A DNA stretch of 64,000 bases from Halorussus marinus (GTDB taxonomy: Archaea > Halobacteriota > Halobacteria > Halobacteriales > Haladaptataceae), in assembly GCF_004765795.1 (NCBI RefSeq), contig NZ_SBIV01000007.1:62001-126000 (forward strand), given 5' to 3'. Positions 26,400 to 33,926 of this stretch are shown here, in pieces (positions within the stretch are counted from its first letter, which is position 1; each line of letters starts with the position of its first letter). The notes under the pieces are model-generated. The model made no database searches. It had not been told where the DNA came from and saw only the letters and a list, made by a program, of their open reading frames with translations. The position numbers were made by a program, and so were the translations under genes.

Positions 26400-27077
26400 A
26401 TGACAATTACGACTGAGTTTTCCCTCAGTTCACCGTCTCTCCCGCTGGTCAGTATCACTGAGAGACTCCCACCGGACCAAATTGAGTGCGTCCATGGGCT
26501 CTGTTTCGAACAGGACGCCCGGATGTTCATCGTCAAAATCGATTCCGATGTCAACGTTTCAGAAGCCGACTTGGAATCGCTGGACGAAGTCCAAGAGGCG
26601 ACAACGATCGGCTACGCGGGCGAGCAAACCGTCCACAACCTTACGATAGACCTCGCCGACGCGATCTCGGAAGTATTCAGTGGTGGCAGTTCCGTAGCGG
26701 CCAAACTCGAGCCGACCGTCGTCACACCGGACGGATGGTACGAAAGGAAAGTGTACAAGGACCGTGATGCGTTCATGGAGTCCCGGATCCGCTGTGAGAA
26801 CTACGGGATCTCGCTCGACCTCATCTCGATGACCTCCACTTCCGCTGCATCGGACGATGCTATCCCGTTTGGGTTGACTGAACGGCAATACGAGGCGCTG
26901 ACACTCGCACTCTCTCGTGGCTACTACGAGAGCCCACGACAGACCTCGACTGAGGAGCTCGCTACGGAACTCGGCATCTCACAACCCTCGCTCTCGAGAC
27001 TCCTCAGGCGGGGTGAGCGTCAGCTACTCTCTTCGGCACTCCAAACACAGGAGCACTTAAACACGGTTTCCAATTAG
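26400..27077 (+). CDS. HTH-10 (bacterio-opsin activator type) regulator
   Basis: A 225-residue regulator with a variable N-terminal sensor region (1-150) and a C-terminal HTH-10 domain (about 160-215: GLTERQYEALTLALSRGYYES, then EELATELGISQPSLSRLLRR). This class is almost confined to haloarchaea. The ATG at 26400 was preferred over an upstream in-frame ATG because the extension reads through intergenic sequence. It lies just before an aldo/keto reductase gene on the same strand and may regulate it. Confidence 0.8.
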   Translation: MTITTEFSLSSPSLPLVSITERLPPDQIECVHGLCFEQDARMFIVKIDSDVNVSEADLESLDEVQEATTIGYAGEQTVHNLTIDLADAISEVFSGGSSVAAKLEPTVVTPDGWYERKVYKDRDAFMESRIRCENYGISLDLISMTSTSAASDDAIPFGLTERQYEALTLALSRGYYESPRQTSTEELATELGISQPSLSRLLRRGERQLLSSALQTQEHLNTVSN

Positions 27078-27129
27078 CACCGTCGCTATCTGGCCGTAGT
27101 CCCTCTGATTTTGTAGACAGAGACCTACT

Positions 27130-27981
27130 ATGAAGACAGTTGAACTCAACAACGGTGTGGAGATGCCGATTCTCGGATTCGGCACGTATCAAATCGAGGA
27201 CCTCGACGAGTGCGAACGAAGTGTCTCGGAAGCACTCGATACGGGGTATCGACTCATTGATACCGCGGCGGCGTATGGGAACGAGAAGGCGGTTGGGCGG
27301 GCAATCGAGAAGAGCGACGTGCCGCGAGACGAGGTGTTCGTTACGTCAAAACTCTGGGTGCAGGACACCGGCTACGAGGCTACGTTGGACGCGTTCGAGC
27401 GATCGTTGGACCGACTGGGCCTCGACTACCTCGACCTGTTTCTGATTCATCAGCCCTACGGCGACGTCCACTGTTCGTGGCAGGCTATGGAAGACCTCTA
27501 CGAGGACGGCAAAATCAGGGCCATTGGGGTCAGCAACTTCCACCCCGACCGGGTGATGGACCTCATGGTCCACAACGACGTCGTCCCGGCAGTGAATCAG
27601 ATCGAGACGCATCCCTTCTACCAGCGAACCGAGGATGCAGCATTCCTCGAGGAACAGGACATCCAACACGAGTCGTGGGGGCCGTTCGCCGAAGGCCAGA
27701 ACAACATCTTCGAGCACGACGTGTTGACCACGATCGGAGGCCGCCACGGCAAATCCGCTGCACAGGTAGTGCTTCGATGGCTCATCCAGCGCGAAATCGT
27801 CGCCATTCCGAAATCGGTTCACGCCGACCGGATCGCCGAGAACTTCGAGGTCTTCGACTTTGAACTCACCGACGAGGAGATGGAGACGGTCGCCGAACTA
27901 AACGAGGGTGAAAGCCAGTTCTTCGACCACCGAGACCCGGGAATGGTGAAGTGGCTGGGGGAAGCTGAGCGCGAGACCTAA
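27130..27981 (+). CDS. Aldo/keto reductase
   Basis: A 283-residue NADPH-dependent reductase, normal length for the AKR5/2,5-diketogluconate reductase-like group. The catalytic tetrad is visible: Asp in [11 protein letters not shown] with its Tyr, Lys in VTSKLWV, and His in FLIHQPYG. The C-terminal cofactor site is [17 protein letters not shown] cytosolic carbonyl reductase; the substrate is unknown. It sits between an HTH-10 gene and a second aldo/keto reductase. Confidence 0.9.
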   Translation: MKTVELNNGVEMPILGFGTYQIEDLDECERSVSEALDTGYRLIDTAAAYGNEKAVGRAIEKSDVPRDEVFVTSKLWVQDTGYEATLDAFERSLDRLGLDYLDLFLIHQPYGDVHCSWQAMEDLYEDGKIRAIGVSNFHPDRVMDLMVHNDVVPAVNQIETHPFYQRTEDAAFLEEQDIQHESWGPFAEGQNNIFEHDVLTTIGGRHGKSAAQVVLRWLIQREIVAIPKSVHADRIAENFEVFDFELTDEEMETVAELNEGESQFFDHRDPGMVKWLGEAERET

Positions 27982-28118
27982 ATCTCGATTACAGAGCGCT
28001 CCCTTCGGCCAGCACTCAATGTGACTGCGGTACGCATCGCTTACGGATACTTAAACGCGGTATCTCGTTAGCATCACGCCCAAGCGATTCACGTCCTTTG
28101 TTCAAACCGAGCACGACG

Positions 28119-29132
28119 ATGGAATACACGACTCTTGCTTCGACCGGAATGGAGGTCAGCCGCATCTGTCTCGGCGGGATGAGTTTCGGCGTGAGCGACT
28201 TCCACGACTGGACGCTCGACGAGGAGGGCTCGCGCGAAATTATCGAACGCGCGATTGACCTCGGTATCAACTTCTTCGACACGGCCAACGCGTACTCAAA
28301 TGGAGAGTCCGAGGAGATCATTGGGAATGTTCTCGGAGAGTACGACCGCGACGAACACGTCGTCGCCACGAAATGCTACTTCCCCACGAACCTCTTCTCC
28401 GATGCAGACGAACCGCACCCGAACGCGTCGGGACTCTCCCGGAAGACTGTCGAGCAAGAACTGGAGAATTCGCTAGACCGACTGGGGATGGATACCATCG
28501 ACCTCTACCAGATCCACCGGTGGGACTACGAGACACCCATCGAGCAAACGCTGCGTACCCTTGATGACGCAGTTCGACGCGGGAAGGTTCGATACATCGG
28601 CGCGTCGTCGATGTGGACTCACCAGTTCGCCGAGGCACTGTACACCAGCGAGCACCTAGATCTTGAACAGTTCATGACGATGCAGGACCACTACAACCTC
28701 GTCTACCGCGAAGGCGAGCGGGAGATGTTCCCCTTCTGCGAGAAAGAAGACATCGGCGTCATCCCGTGGAGTCCGCTCGCACAAGGATACCTCACCCGCC
28801 CCCACGAAGAGATGACGGCGACGACCCGCGGCGAAGAGCTCACCGAGACGCACGAGGAATACCGGATGGGCGGCGGACCGGCCGTCAACGAGCGCGTCGA
28901 GGAACTCGCTGCGGAGAAGGGGGTGACGATGGCACAGCTCTCGCTGGCGTGGTTACTCTACCAGGACGTCGTTGATGCACCGATCGTCGGCACCACGAGC
29001 GTCGAACATCTCGAACAAGCCGTCGACGCACTCGATATCGACCTGACGGATTCAGAGCTAGAGTACTTGGAAGAACCGTACGAGCCCCTGCCGATTGCCG
29101 GCACTCCTGTCCCTGGGTCGGAAGCCAACTAG
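28119..29132 (+). CDS. Aldo/keto reductase (second)
   Basis: A 337-residue reductase of the longer AKR group (YhdN/general stress 69-like). It has MEYTTLASTGMEVSRICLGG at the start, FFDTANAYSNGESEE with Asp and Tyr, ATKCYFP with the Lys, and LYQIHRWDYETP with the His. Its closing part carries the cofactor-binding APIVGTTSVEHLEQAV. The start at 28119 removes seven poorly conserved residues. It is only distantly related to the previous reductase, so it is not a tandem duplicate. Confidence 0.9.
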   Translation: MEYTTLASTGMEVSRICLGGMSFGVSDFHDWTLDEEGSREIIERAIDLGINFFDTANAYSNGESEEIIGNVLGEYDRDEHVVATKCYFPTNLFSDADEPHPNASGLSRKTVEQELENSLDRLGMDTIDLYQIHRWDYETPIEQTLRTLDDAVRRGKVRYIGASSMWTHQFAEALYTSEHLDLEQFMTMQDHYNLVYREGEREMFPFCEKEDIGVIPWSPLAQGYLTRPHEEMTATTRGEELTETHEEYRMGGGPAVNERVEELAAEKGVTMAQLSLAWLLYQDVVDAPIVGTTSVEHLEQAVDALDIDLTDSELEYLEEPYEPLPIAGTPVPGSEAN

Positions 29133-29165
29133 AGCTCGATGATCTGTGGCTTCAGTCACTCCATA

Positions 29166-29849
29166 ATGAGAGAGAATACCCTACGTACTTCGGACGATTC
29201 GGAGATCGATAGAACGAGTCGGCGTAAACTGCTAGGGGCAGCTGCAGTGGCAGGAGGTGGCTTCCTTGCGGGATGTATACACCAGAGCGGGTCCGAGACG
29301 GAAGAGCAGAATACCCCCTCCCAAACTGCGGATGAGGACAGCGTACTGATCGTGTTTTTCTCTCGTACGGAAAACACCCAAGCTGTCGCTGAAATCATTC
29401 AGCAAGAAGTGGGTGGAGAGCTGTTCGAAGTGTTGCCGGCAGACCCGTACCCCGTCGATTACGACACGCTCGTCTCACAGGTAGACCAAGAAAACGAAGA
29501 GGGCTACACCCCGCCTCTCCAATGTAACGTGGAGAATATCGAGGCGTATGACACCGTATTTTTCGGTGCCCCGACGTGGGATATGCAGTTGCCACCGCCG
29601 ATGAAGACCTTTCTGAGTGAACACGATTTGGGCGGGAAGACTGTGGTCCCGTTCAATACGAATGGTGGGTATGGCGTCGGGAGTAGCTTTCAAACGATAG
29701 AAGACCGCTGTCCAGATGCCGATGTACGGGAGGGCTTCTCCACGAGGGGTGGGTTGGAGAGAGATGGTGTGTACCTGGCAATCAAAGACGATCGGCGGGA
29801 GGAAGTCAGGGCGGAAGTGACTGAGTGGTTACAGAGGATTCAGATGTAA
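29166..29849 (+). CDS. Tat-exported flavodoxin-like lipoprotein
   Basis: A 227-residue protein with a twin-arginine motif (SRRKLLGAAAVAGGGFLAGC) and lipobox, then a flavodoxin fold: VLIVFFSRTENTQAVAEII carries the FMN phosphate-binding loop, with FFGAPTWDMQLPPPMKTF further on. Tat export would allow FMN to be loaded in the cytoplasm before export. It follows two aldo/keto reductases and may take part in extracytoplasmic electron transfer. The start was taken at 29166; an in-frame ATG at 29139 is less likely. Confidence 0.82.
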   Translation: MRENTLRTSDDSEIDRTSRRKLLGAAAVAGGGFLAGCIHQSGSETEEQNTPSQTADEDSVLIVFFSRTENTQAVAEIIQQEVGGELFEVLPADPYPVDYDTLVSQVDQENEEGYTPPLQCNVENIEAYDTVFFGAPTWDMQLPPPMKTFLSEHDLGGKTVVPFNTNGGYGVGSSFQTIEDRCPDADVREGFSTRGGLERDGVYLAIKDDRREEVRAEVTEWLQRIQM

Positions 29850-29899
29850 CCTCAGCCTTGCCGGTGCCGCGGCCGCACCCCTCTCATGGAATTGTTGCG

Positions 29900-30769
29900 T
29901 CACCGAAGTCGAACCGTTTCACCATCATACTCGAGAATATCCTTCGTGACCAGTCGCTCAATCGCGTCATTGACGGCGTCCTCTTGATCGCCAGAAAGCG
30001 CCCGCACATTCGAAAGGGCCCGCTCTTGAATTGCTTCGACGCCGTTGATGCCCTCGTCAACAGCTTTCAATATGGTGTACTCGATCTCGAATGCTGTCGC
30101 GAACGTTTCGATGCGGTCGATGAACGCATCCGGGAGCCCGGACAATGAGTTCACCGCTATTTCGATTGCGAATAGCGGGTGGGAGCGGTCACGGATCTGT
30201 CGTGCTTCAGTGGAGCCAGTATTGAACGGTCGCTGATCGTCAATCTCCGTCAGAATCACCTCATAGTCTAACCCACGCTGGGCATACGTTCGCATATCTT
30301 CGATGTCGCGGCGTCGGCCACTCCCCAGATCTCCGCCGGAGACCGCTTTTAGCAGAAACATATCCTCATCGGAGAGAATGTGTGCTGTTGCGTGACGGCC
30401 GGTCCAGAACTCTTCAGCCCGGTCGTGCATTCGGTCGGTGATCCACACTTTCCCGACGACCTGCCGTTCGAAGAGGTCAATCTGGAGTCCACGCTCTGCG
30501 TGATGCAGTTCGACGGTTTTCCCGACGCCCTCAAACGACTCTGTTGGCTCGCCGACCACTGAGAATCCCTTGGATGTGAGCGTCTGATAGACGTGTTCGA
30601 ACTCAGAGACCACACCAAGCGCGAGGTCGATATCCTCCGTCTGGTCTTTCAACCCGTGAACTGTCATCGCCGATCCCCCAAGGAGATACACAGTTACGGA
30701 CTCTGACAGCCAGCTGTCGAACTCTTCGAGAAACGCCCTGATTGCCTCGCTACCACTAAATACAGTCAT
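29900..30769 (-). CDS. Nucleotidyltransferase-fold protein, possible toxin (copy 1)
   Basis: A 289-residue protein with the minimal nucleotidyltransferase signature: VYLLGGSAMTVHG followed by TEDIDLAL, giving the G-S and D-x-D residues, then a third acidic site in LQIDLFER. The rest is helical, with a winged-helix-like C-terminus. It is the second gene of a pair with an HTH protein and overlaps it by four bases. The arrangement resembles AbiE/MenAT type IV toxin-antitoxin modules, in which the second protein is the toxin. That function is inferred. A homologue lies at 43744-44556. Confidence 0.72.
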   Translation of the reverse strand: MTVFSGSEAIRAFLEEFDSWLSESVTVYLLGGSAMTVHGLKDQTEDIDLALGVVSEFEHVYQTLTSKGFSVVGEPTESFEGVGKTVELHHAERGLQIDLFERQVVGKVWITDRMHDRAEEFWTGRHATAHILSDEDMFLLKAVSGGDLGSGRRRDIEDMRTYAQRGLDYEVILTEIDDQRPFNTGSTEARQIRDRSHPLFAIEIAVNSLSGLPDAFIDRIETFATAFEIEYTILKAVDEGINGVEAIQERALSNVRALSGDQEDAVNDAIERLVTKDILEYDGETVRLR

Positions 30770-31716
30770 GCGACTCCGTACTGCTCTTTGAGTGCCCTGA
30801 ATTCTGCTTCACTCGGGAGGACGACAGGAAGGTCCTCAGCGATGTCGAACTCTCCTTGGAGTGACCGATACATCGCAGTCACCGTAGACTCTAGACCATA
30901 CCACTGCGAAGTCCTTGTCAGCGTCTCTTGGCCGATGTCCGATGTCTCGATCAAGAGCATTGCATAACTGACACGGCGGGACCCGCTATCGAGGACGAGC
31001 GTGTGGCACACTACGTCGGCAGGTGTGAGTTCCATGTCTGGAGCATACCAGAACGCGGGTTCGCCAGCGAGGAAAAATTGCAGGCCGTACTCGGCAAACC
31101 GAGCAAGCCCGGTCAGTTGCCAGTCGGTGGCGCCCTCGAGTGCCTCCGTATCCTCGGCTGTCTGCACGCGGACGAGTGCTCGCTTCGGATCACACCATTC
31201 GACGGTCGCACTCGGTGCAAGTCTTCGGACGCGCGACCGGTGCTCGTGCCGGACGACTGCACGAGCGAACGTCAGCAGCGGCGAGAGGTCCTCACTCAAC
31301 GCGTACTCCGGGCCGGAGGGGGATAGCATCGAGCGATGTTTGAGCGGTGACAGCGCCTTGTGGGCGCCTTGCCGAGTAATCTTGAGTCGCTCAGCAATCT
31401 CAGACACACGTCGGGGCTCGTCGAGATACCAGCATACCCGGAGTGTAGCCGGCGAGAGAAGGTCGGGCCATTCGACGTGTCCAAGTTCGGATCGAAGGGC
31501 CCGGTACGCTTCGACGACTGGGTGGTCTGTGAGGGAGACCTCCCGCTGGTTGTTTGCCCCACGGTGTTCGGCGAGCAACCCCGATTCGAGTAGCTTGTCG
31601 AGTACGTCGTAGAGATGAGTCTGCGAATATTCGGTTTCCATCGCGAGATCAGCTGCTGTGGCTTCCCGGCCGGTGCTCAACGCGTCGATGACGGCGAGTC
31701 CAGCCTTAGTGAGCAT
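30766..31716 (-). CDS. Winged-helix regulator/antitoxin partner (copy 1)
   Basis: A 316-residue protein with two winged-helix units: about residues 1-65 (LSTGREATAADLAMETEYSQ) and about 100-155 (RRVSEIAERLKITRQGAHKA). An alpha/beta region follows with CHTLVLDSGSRRVSYAMLLI. It overlaps the nucleotidyltransferase gene and is homologous along its whole length to the protein at 42824-43747. It probably represses the operon and restrains the partner enzyme. Confidence 0.72.
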   Translation of the reverse strand: MLTKAGLAVIDALSTGREATAADLAMETEYSQTHLYDVLDKLLESGLLAEHRGANNQREVSLTDHPVVEAYRALRSELGHVEWPDLLSPATLRVCWYLDEPRRVSEIAERLKITRQGAHKALSPLKHRSMLSPSGPEYALSEDLSPLLTFARAVVRHEHRSRVRRLAPSATVEWCDPKRALVRVQTAEDTEALEGATDWQLTGLARFAEYGLQFFLAGEPAFWYAPDMELTPADVVCHTLVLDSGSRRVSYAMLLIETSDIGQETLTRTSQWYGLESTVTAMYRSLQGEFDIAEDLPVVLPSEAEFRALKEQYGVA

Positions 31717-31740
31717 CTGTGTCTACTGTAAGAACCATAC

Positions 31741-31750
31741 CTATAAATAC
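31741..31750 (-). promoter_or_regulatory. TATA box of the HTH/nucleotidyltransferase operon (copy 1)
   Basis: GTATTTATAG on the coding strand, about 25-34 bases before the ATG at 31716. This spacing predicts a leaderless transcript. The 110 bases beyond it, to 31863, hold no recognised feature. Confidence 0.65.
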
Positions 31751-31863
31751 GTTTGCTGATTTAGGTTGACGACAATCGATTCAACAACGATTCGTCAATG
31801 CGATCTGCGAGCGCAGTCTCCAATGATCTGTTGAGTTACTATCTGAATGGGGAGCGAACATCG

Positions 31864-32259
31864 CTAAGCCAGATGTGACACCTCATCTGGTTCCTCCACA
31901 TCGTCGAATTCGCCACGTTCGACCGGCTCCCAGTCCTCATTTGGCTTCGGACTCCACCAGTCGACCTCATAGTCGTCTGGGGCACCGAGGACCTTCACCC
32001 GTGCCGACCCATCGGGTAGGTCGCGACGGAGCTTCTCGTCGACGTGGAGGTTCCACGTCGAGTGGGTGTCGAAGCAGGCGAGGACGGCCTCCTCGTAGCC
32101 GCGTGTCTCTCGGGATTCTTGGAGTTCGACCTGCGTGTTGCAGTTCTTGCAGAACACACCCTCGAACAGAATGTGACTGAATACCTCGTGCCCGCAGACG
32201 GGACACCAGAGGAACTCGAACAGTGCTTCGCTGTGACGGTCGATAACTTCCAGACTCAT
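31864..32259 (-). CDS. Conserved haloarchaeal zinc-ribbon protein (DUF7567-like)
   Basis: A 131-residue protein with one treble-clef or zinc-ribbon site (CPVCGHEVFS, then CKNCNTQ, residues about 18-43) and an acidic C-terminal half ending DVEEPDEVSHLA. I recall close relatives grouped as a domain of unknown function in haloarchaeal plasmids and islands. The ATG at 32259 fits the family start MSLEVIDRHSEALFEF. It is preceded by a hairpin element. Function unknown. Confidence 0.75.
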   Translation of the reverse strand: MSLEVIDRHSEALFEFLWCPVCGHEVFSHILFEGVFCKNCNTQVELQESRETRGYEEAVLACFDTHSTWNLHVDEKLRRDLPDGSARVKVLGAPDDYEVDWWSPKPNEDWEPVERGEFDDVEEPDEVSHLA

Positions 32260-32283
32260 CTGTGAACCTGGCCCGATTGAGAC

Positions 32284-32302
32284 GGGCCACCCCTCTCGGC
32301 CC
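32284..32302 (-). promoter_or_regulatory. GGGTG-loop hairpin with TTTATT box
   Basis: GGGCC (32284-32288) pairs with GGCCC (32298-32302). The coding-strand loop is GAGAGGGGT, with GTTTATTTTT just before it. It lies 25 bases ahead of the ATG at 32259. Confidence 0.6.
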
Positions 32303-32337
32303 AAAAATAAACGCCCTCGCAGATGCACCCTTATCAA

Positions 32338-32703
32338 TCAGCGCTCGGCGCCGTACACGATTCTCGAGGATGCTTCGTACCCACAGCTCCGACACTCAAA
32401 CCAGCGCTGAACTTTCGCGCCGTCAGCCGTTTTCCCACCGATTGCCACGTCGCTACTCGGACACTCGGGACAGCTCAGCTCGGGCGCTGGCCGGTCACGG
32501 AGCTCGTCACGGAACGATTTCGCGTCTTTCGTCTCGTACCCCCGCGACCACACCGGGTAGCCGTCGACGAGGATTGCGCCACGCCACTTGTAGCGGTACG
32601 AGTCCGGGGCTCGGTGTAGGACAGCCCGAGCGCCGGTCTCCGTATTCCGGTATGCGAGTGTGGGCGTGCGGCTCTCGCGCTTCCAATTTGTGATCCGGGA
32701 CAT
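32338..32703 (-). CDS. Conserved haloarchaeal zinc-ribbon protein (DUF7568-like)
   Basis: A 121-residue protein with a C-terminal zinc ribbon (CPECPSSDVAIGG, then FECRSCGYEASS, about residues 79-110) and an N-terminal part rich in aromatic residues (YRYKWRGAILVDGYPVWSRG). It lies four bases after the next gene upstream and so is in its operon. Probably nucleic-acid or protein binding; the function is unknown. Confidence 0.72.
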   Translation of the reverse strand: MSRITNWKRESRTPTLAYRNTETGARAVLHRAPDSYRYKWRGAILVDGYPVWSRGYETKDAKSFRDELRDRPAPELSCPECPSSDVAIGGKTADGAKVQRWFECRSCGYEASSRIVYGAER

Positions 32704-32706
32704 CTG

Positions 32707-33198
32707 TTAGAAGTGGACGTCGGCGGGCACGATCCAGAGCTCCTCGCTCACCTCCAGCACTCGATCCAGGTGGTCACGGTGACGGATCCCGTTCGCGTAT
32801 TCGTTGTACAGGAAGATCGTCGGACCATCGTACGCACCGACCTTGTGGAAGGCGTGCCGGGCGAGGTCCTCGTCGCGCATGATCTCCTCGTCGGAGAGCT
32901 CGTCGATGGCCTCCTTCACCCGGCTGAGATTCCGCTCGAACTCCTCTTTCGTCGCCTCCCAGCCACGCTCAAGCAGGTCTTGGCCGTCATCGGAGTCGAT
33001 GGGGGCTGCAGTCGGCAACTCACCCCATCGCGCCTTCCCCGCAACGGACGTATCCTCCTCATCGAACGTGATGTAGTAATCGAAGACGGCGCCGGCGTGT
33101 GGGTCCGCGCCGACCAGGCGGTCGAACACCGTCTTTCCGGTGGCCAGTGCGTCGTCGTGGGTCGATTCTTCTACCAGAGCGTAAATTACCATGTGCAT
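32707..33198 (-). CDS. Conserved hypothetical protein
   Basis: A 163-residue acidic protein starting MHMVIYALVEESTHDDALAT (an ATG at 33192 is equally possible). It has FDYYITFDEEDTSVAGKARW and DGPTIFLYNEYANGIRHRDH. No enzyme motif was recognised. It leads the zinc-ribbon gene by four bases. A strong hairpin element lies 56 bases upstream. Confidence 0.7.
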   Translation of the reverse strand: MHMVIYALVEESTHDDALATGKTVFDRLVGADPHAGAVFDYYITFDEEDTSVAGKARWGELPTAAPIDSDDGQDLLERGWEATKEEFERNLSRVKEAIDELSDEEIMRDEDLARHAFHKVGAYDGPTIFLYNEYANGIRHRDHLDRVLEVSEELWIVPADVHF

Positions 33199-33253
33199 CT
33201 CGAACACCTCGAAACGCCGACGCACCGGGAGTGATTGCTCGCTCGCTCCTGCT

Positions 33254-33276
33254 GCGCCGGCACCCATCGCCGGCGC
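33254..33276 (-). promoter_or_regulatory. GATGGGT-loop hairpin with TTTTTC box
   Basis: GCGCCGGC (33254-33261) pairs perfectly with GCCGGCGC (33269-33276). The coding-strand loop is GATGGGT, preceded by GAGTTTTTCGA. It lies about 56 bases before the ATG at 33198. Confidence 0.62.
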
Positions 33277-33306
33277 TCGAAAAACTCTCCTCGTGACGGA
33301 GGATTC

Positions 33307-33723
33307 TCAGGCCTCGTCCGCTCGTCCGACAGTGATGGTCAGGTCGCCCGACGCGTAGTCAGCCTCGAAGTCGACCACGAACGCGTCCGCCTCGTAGGCG
33401 GCGTGGTAGGCGCGGTGGCGTTGGAGTGAGCCTGTCGCCTTGAAGTGGAAGAACGCGGCCGCCGTGTAGGGCTTGCTCTGTGTTTCGACCTGCGACTCGA
33501 CGGATGCGGGGCGCGCGATCTGGGGCGTCTCCGTGTCGATACTCGCAGCGAACTCCTTCGCTTCCTCGACGGTTGCTTGCGAATGTGCCGGTGTCTCGCC
33601 GGTGAGCACGTTCACCGGGGTTTCCGTCTCGTCGGTGAACAGGACGTCTTCGAAGGTATGTGTCCCGAGGACCGCCTCGGGATCCAACTCGCGGTCGTGA
33701 AACGGGTCGTCATCTGAGGTCAT
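33307..33723 (-). CDS. Conserved hypothetical protein
   Basis: A 138-residue acidic protein (MTSDDDPFHDRELDPEAVLG at the start). Its C-terminal half contains AAFFHFKATGSLQRHRAYHA, AFVVDFEADYASGDLTITVG. No family was recognised. It is flanked by two hairpin elements, one just before its own start. Confidence 0.6.
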   Translation of the reverse strand: MTSDDDPFHDRELDPEAVLGTHTFEDVLFTDETETPVNVLTGETPAHSQATVEEAKEFAASIDTETPQIARPASVESQVETQSKPYTAAAFFHFKATGSLQRHRAYHAAYEADAFVVDFEADYASGDLTITVGRADEA

Positions 33724-33739
33724 CGAATCACGAGCCTAT

Positions 33740-33764
33740 GGCGGGGCTCACCCATTCCCGCCCC
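33740..33764 (-). promoter_or_regulatory. AATGGGTG-loop hairpin with TTTTTC box
   Basis: GGCGGGG (33740-33746) pairs with CCGCCCC (33758-33764). The coding-strand loop is GAATGGGTGAG, preceded by CTGTTTTTCAG. It lies 16 bases before the ATG at 33723. The rest of the gap to 33926 holds no recognised feature. Confidence 0.6.
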
Positions 33765-33926
33765 TGAAAAACAGCAGCTGCCACGAAGCAAATCATCTCT
33801 GTAGCTTCCGCTCCTCGAAGATGGAGGAGACGACTACCGGCGTCTGATCGTCATCATATGTGACTACTGGAGCTGACTTCCGAAAAATACCGATCGTGAA
33901 CAGTGTTTTCTGTTCTTCGACGCGAT

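Noticed and set aside
29866-29880. Another hairpin element (GCACCCCTCTC) near 29,870
   Set aside because: The loop core is present but no pairing stem or T-rich box surrounds it, and it lies after a gene end and not before a start.
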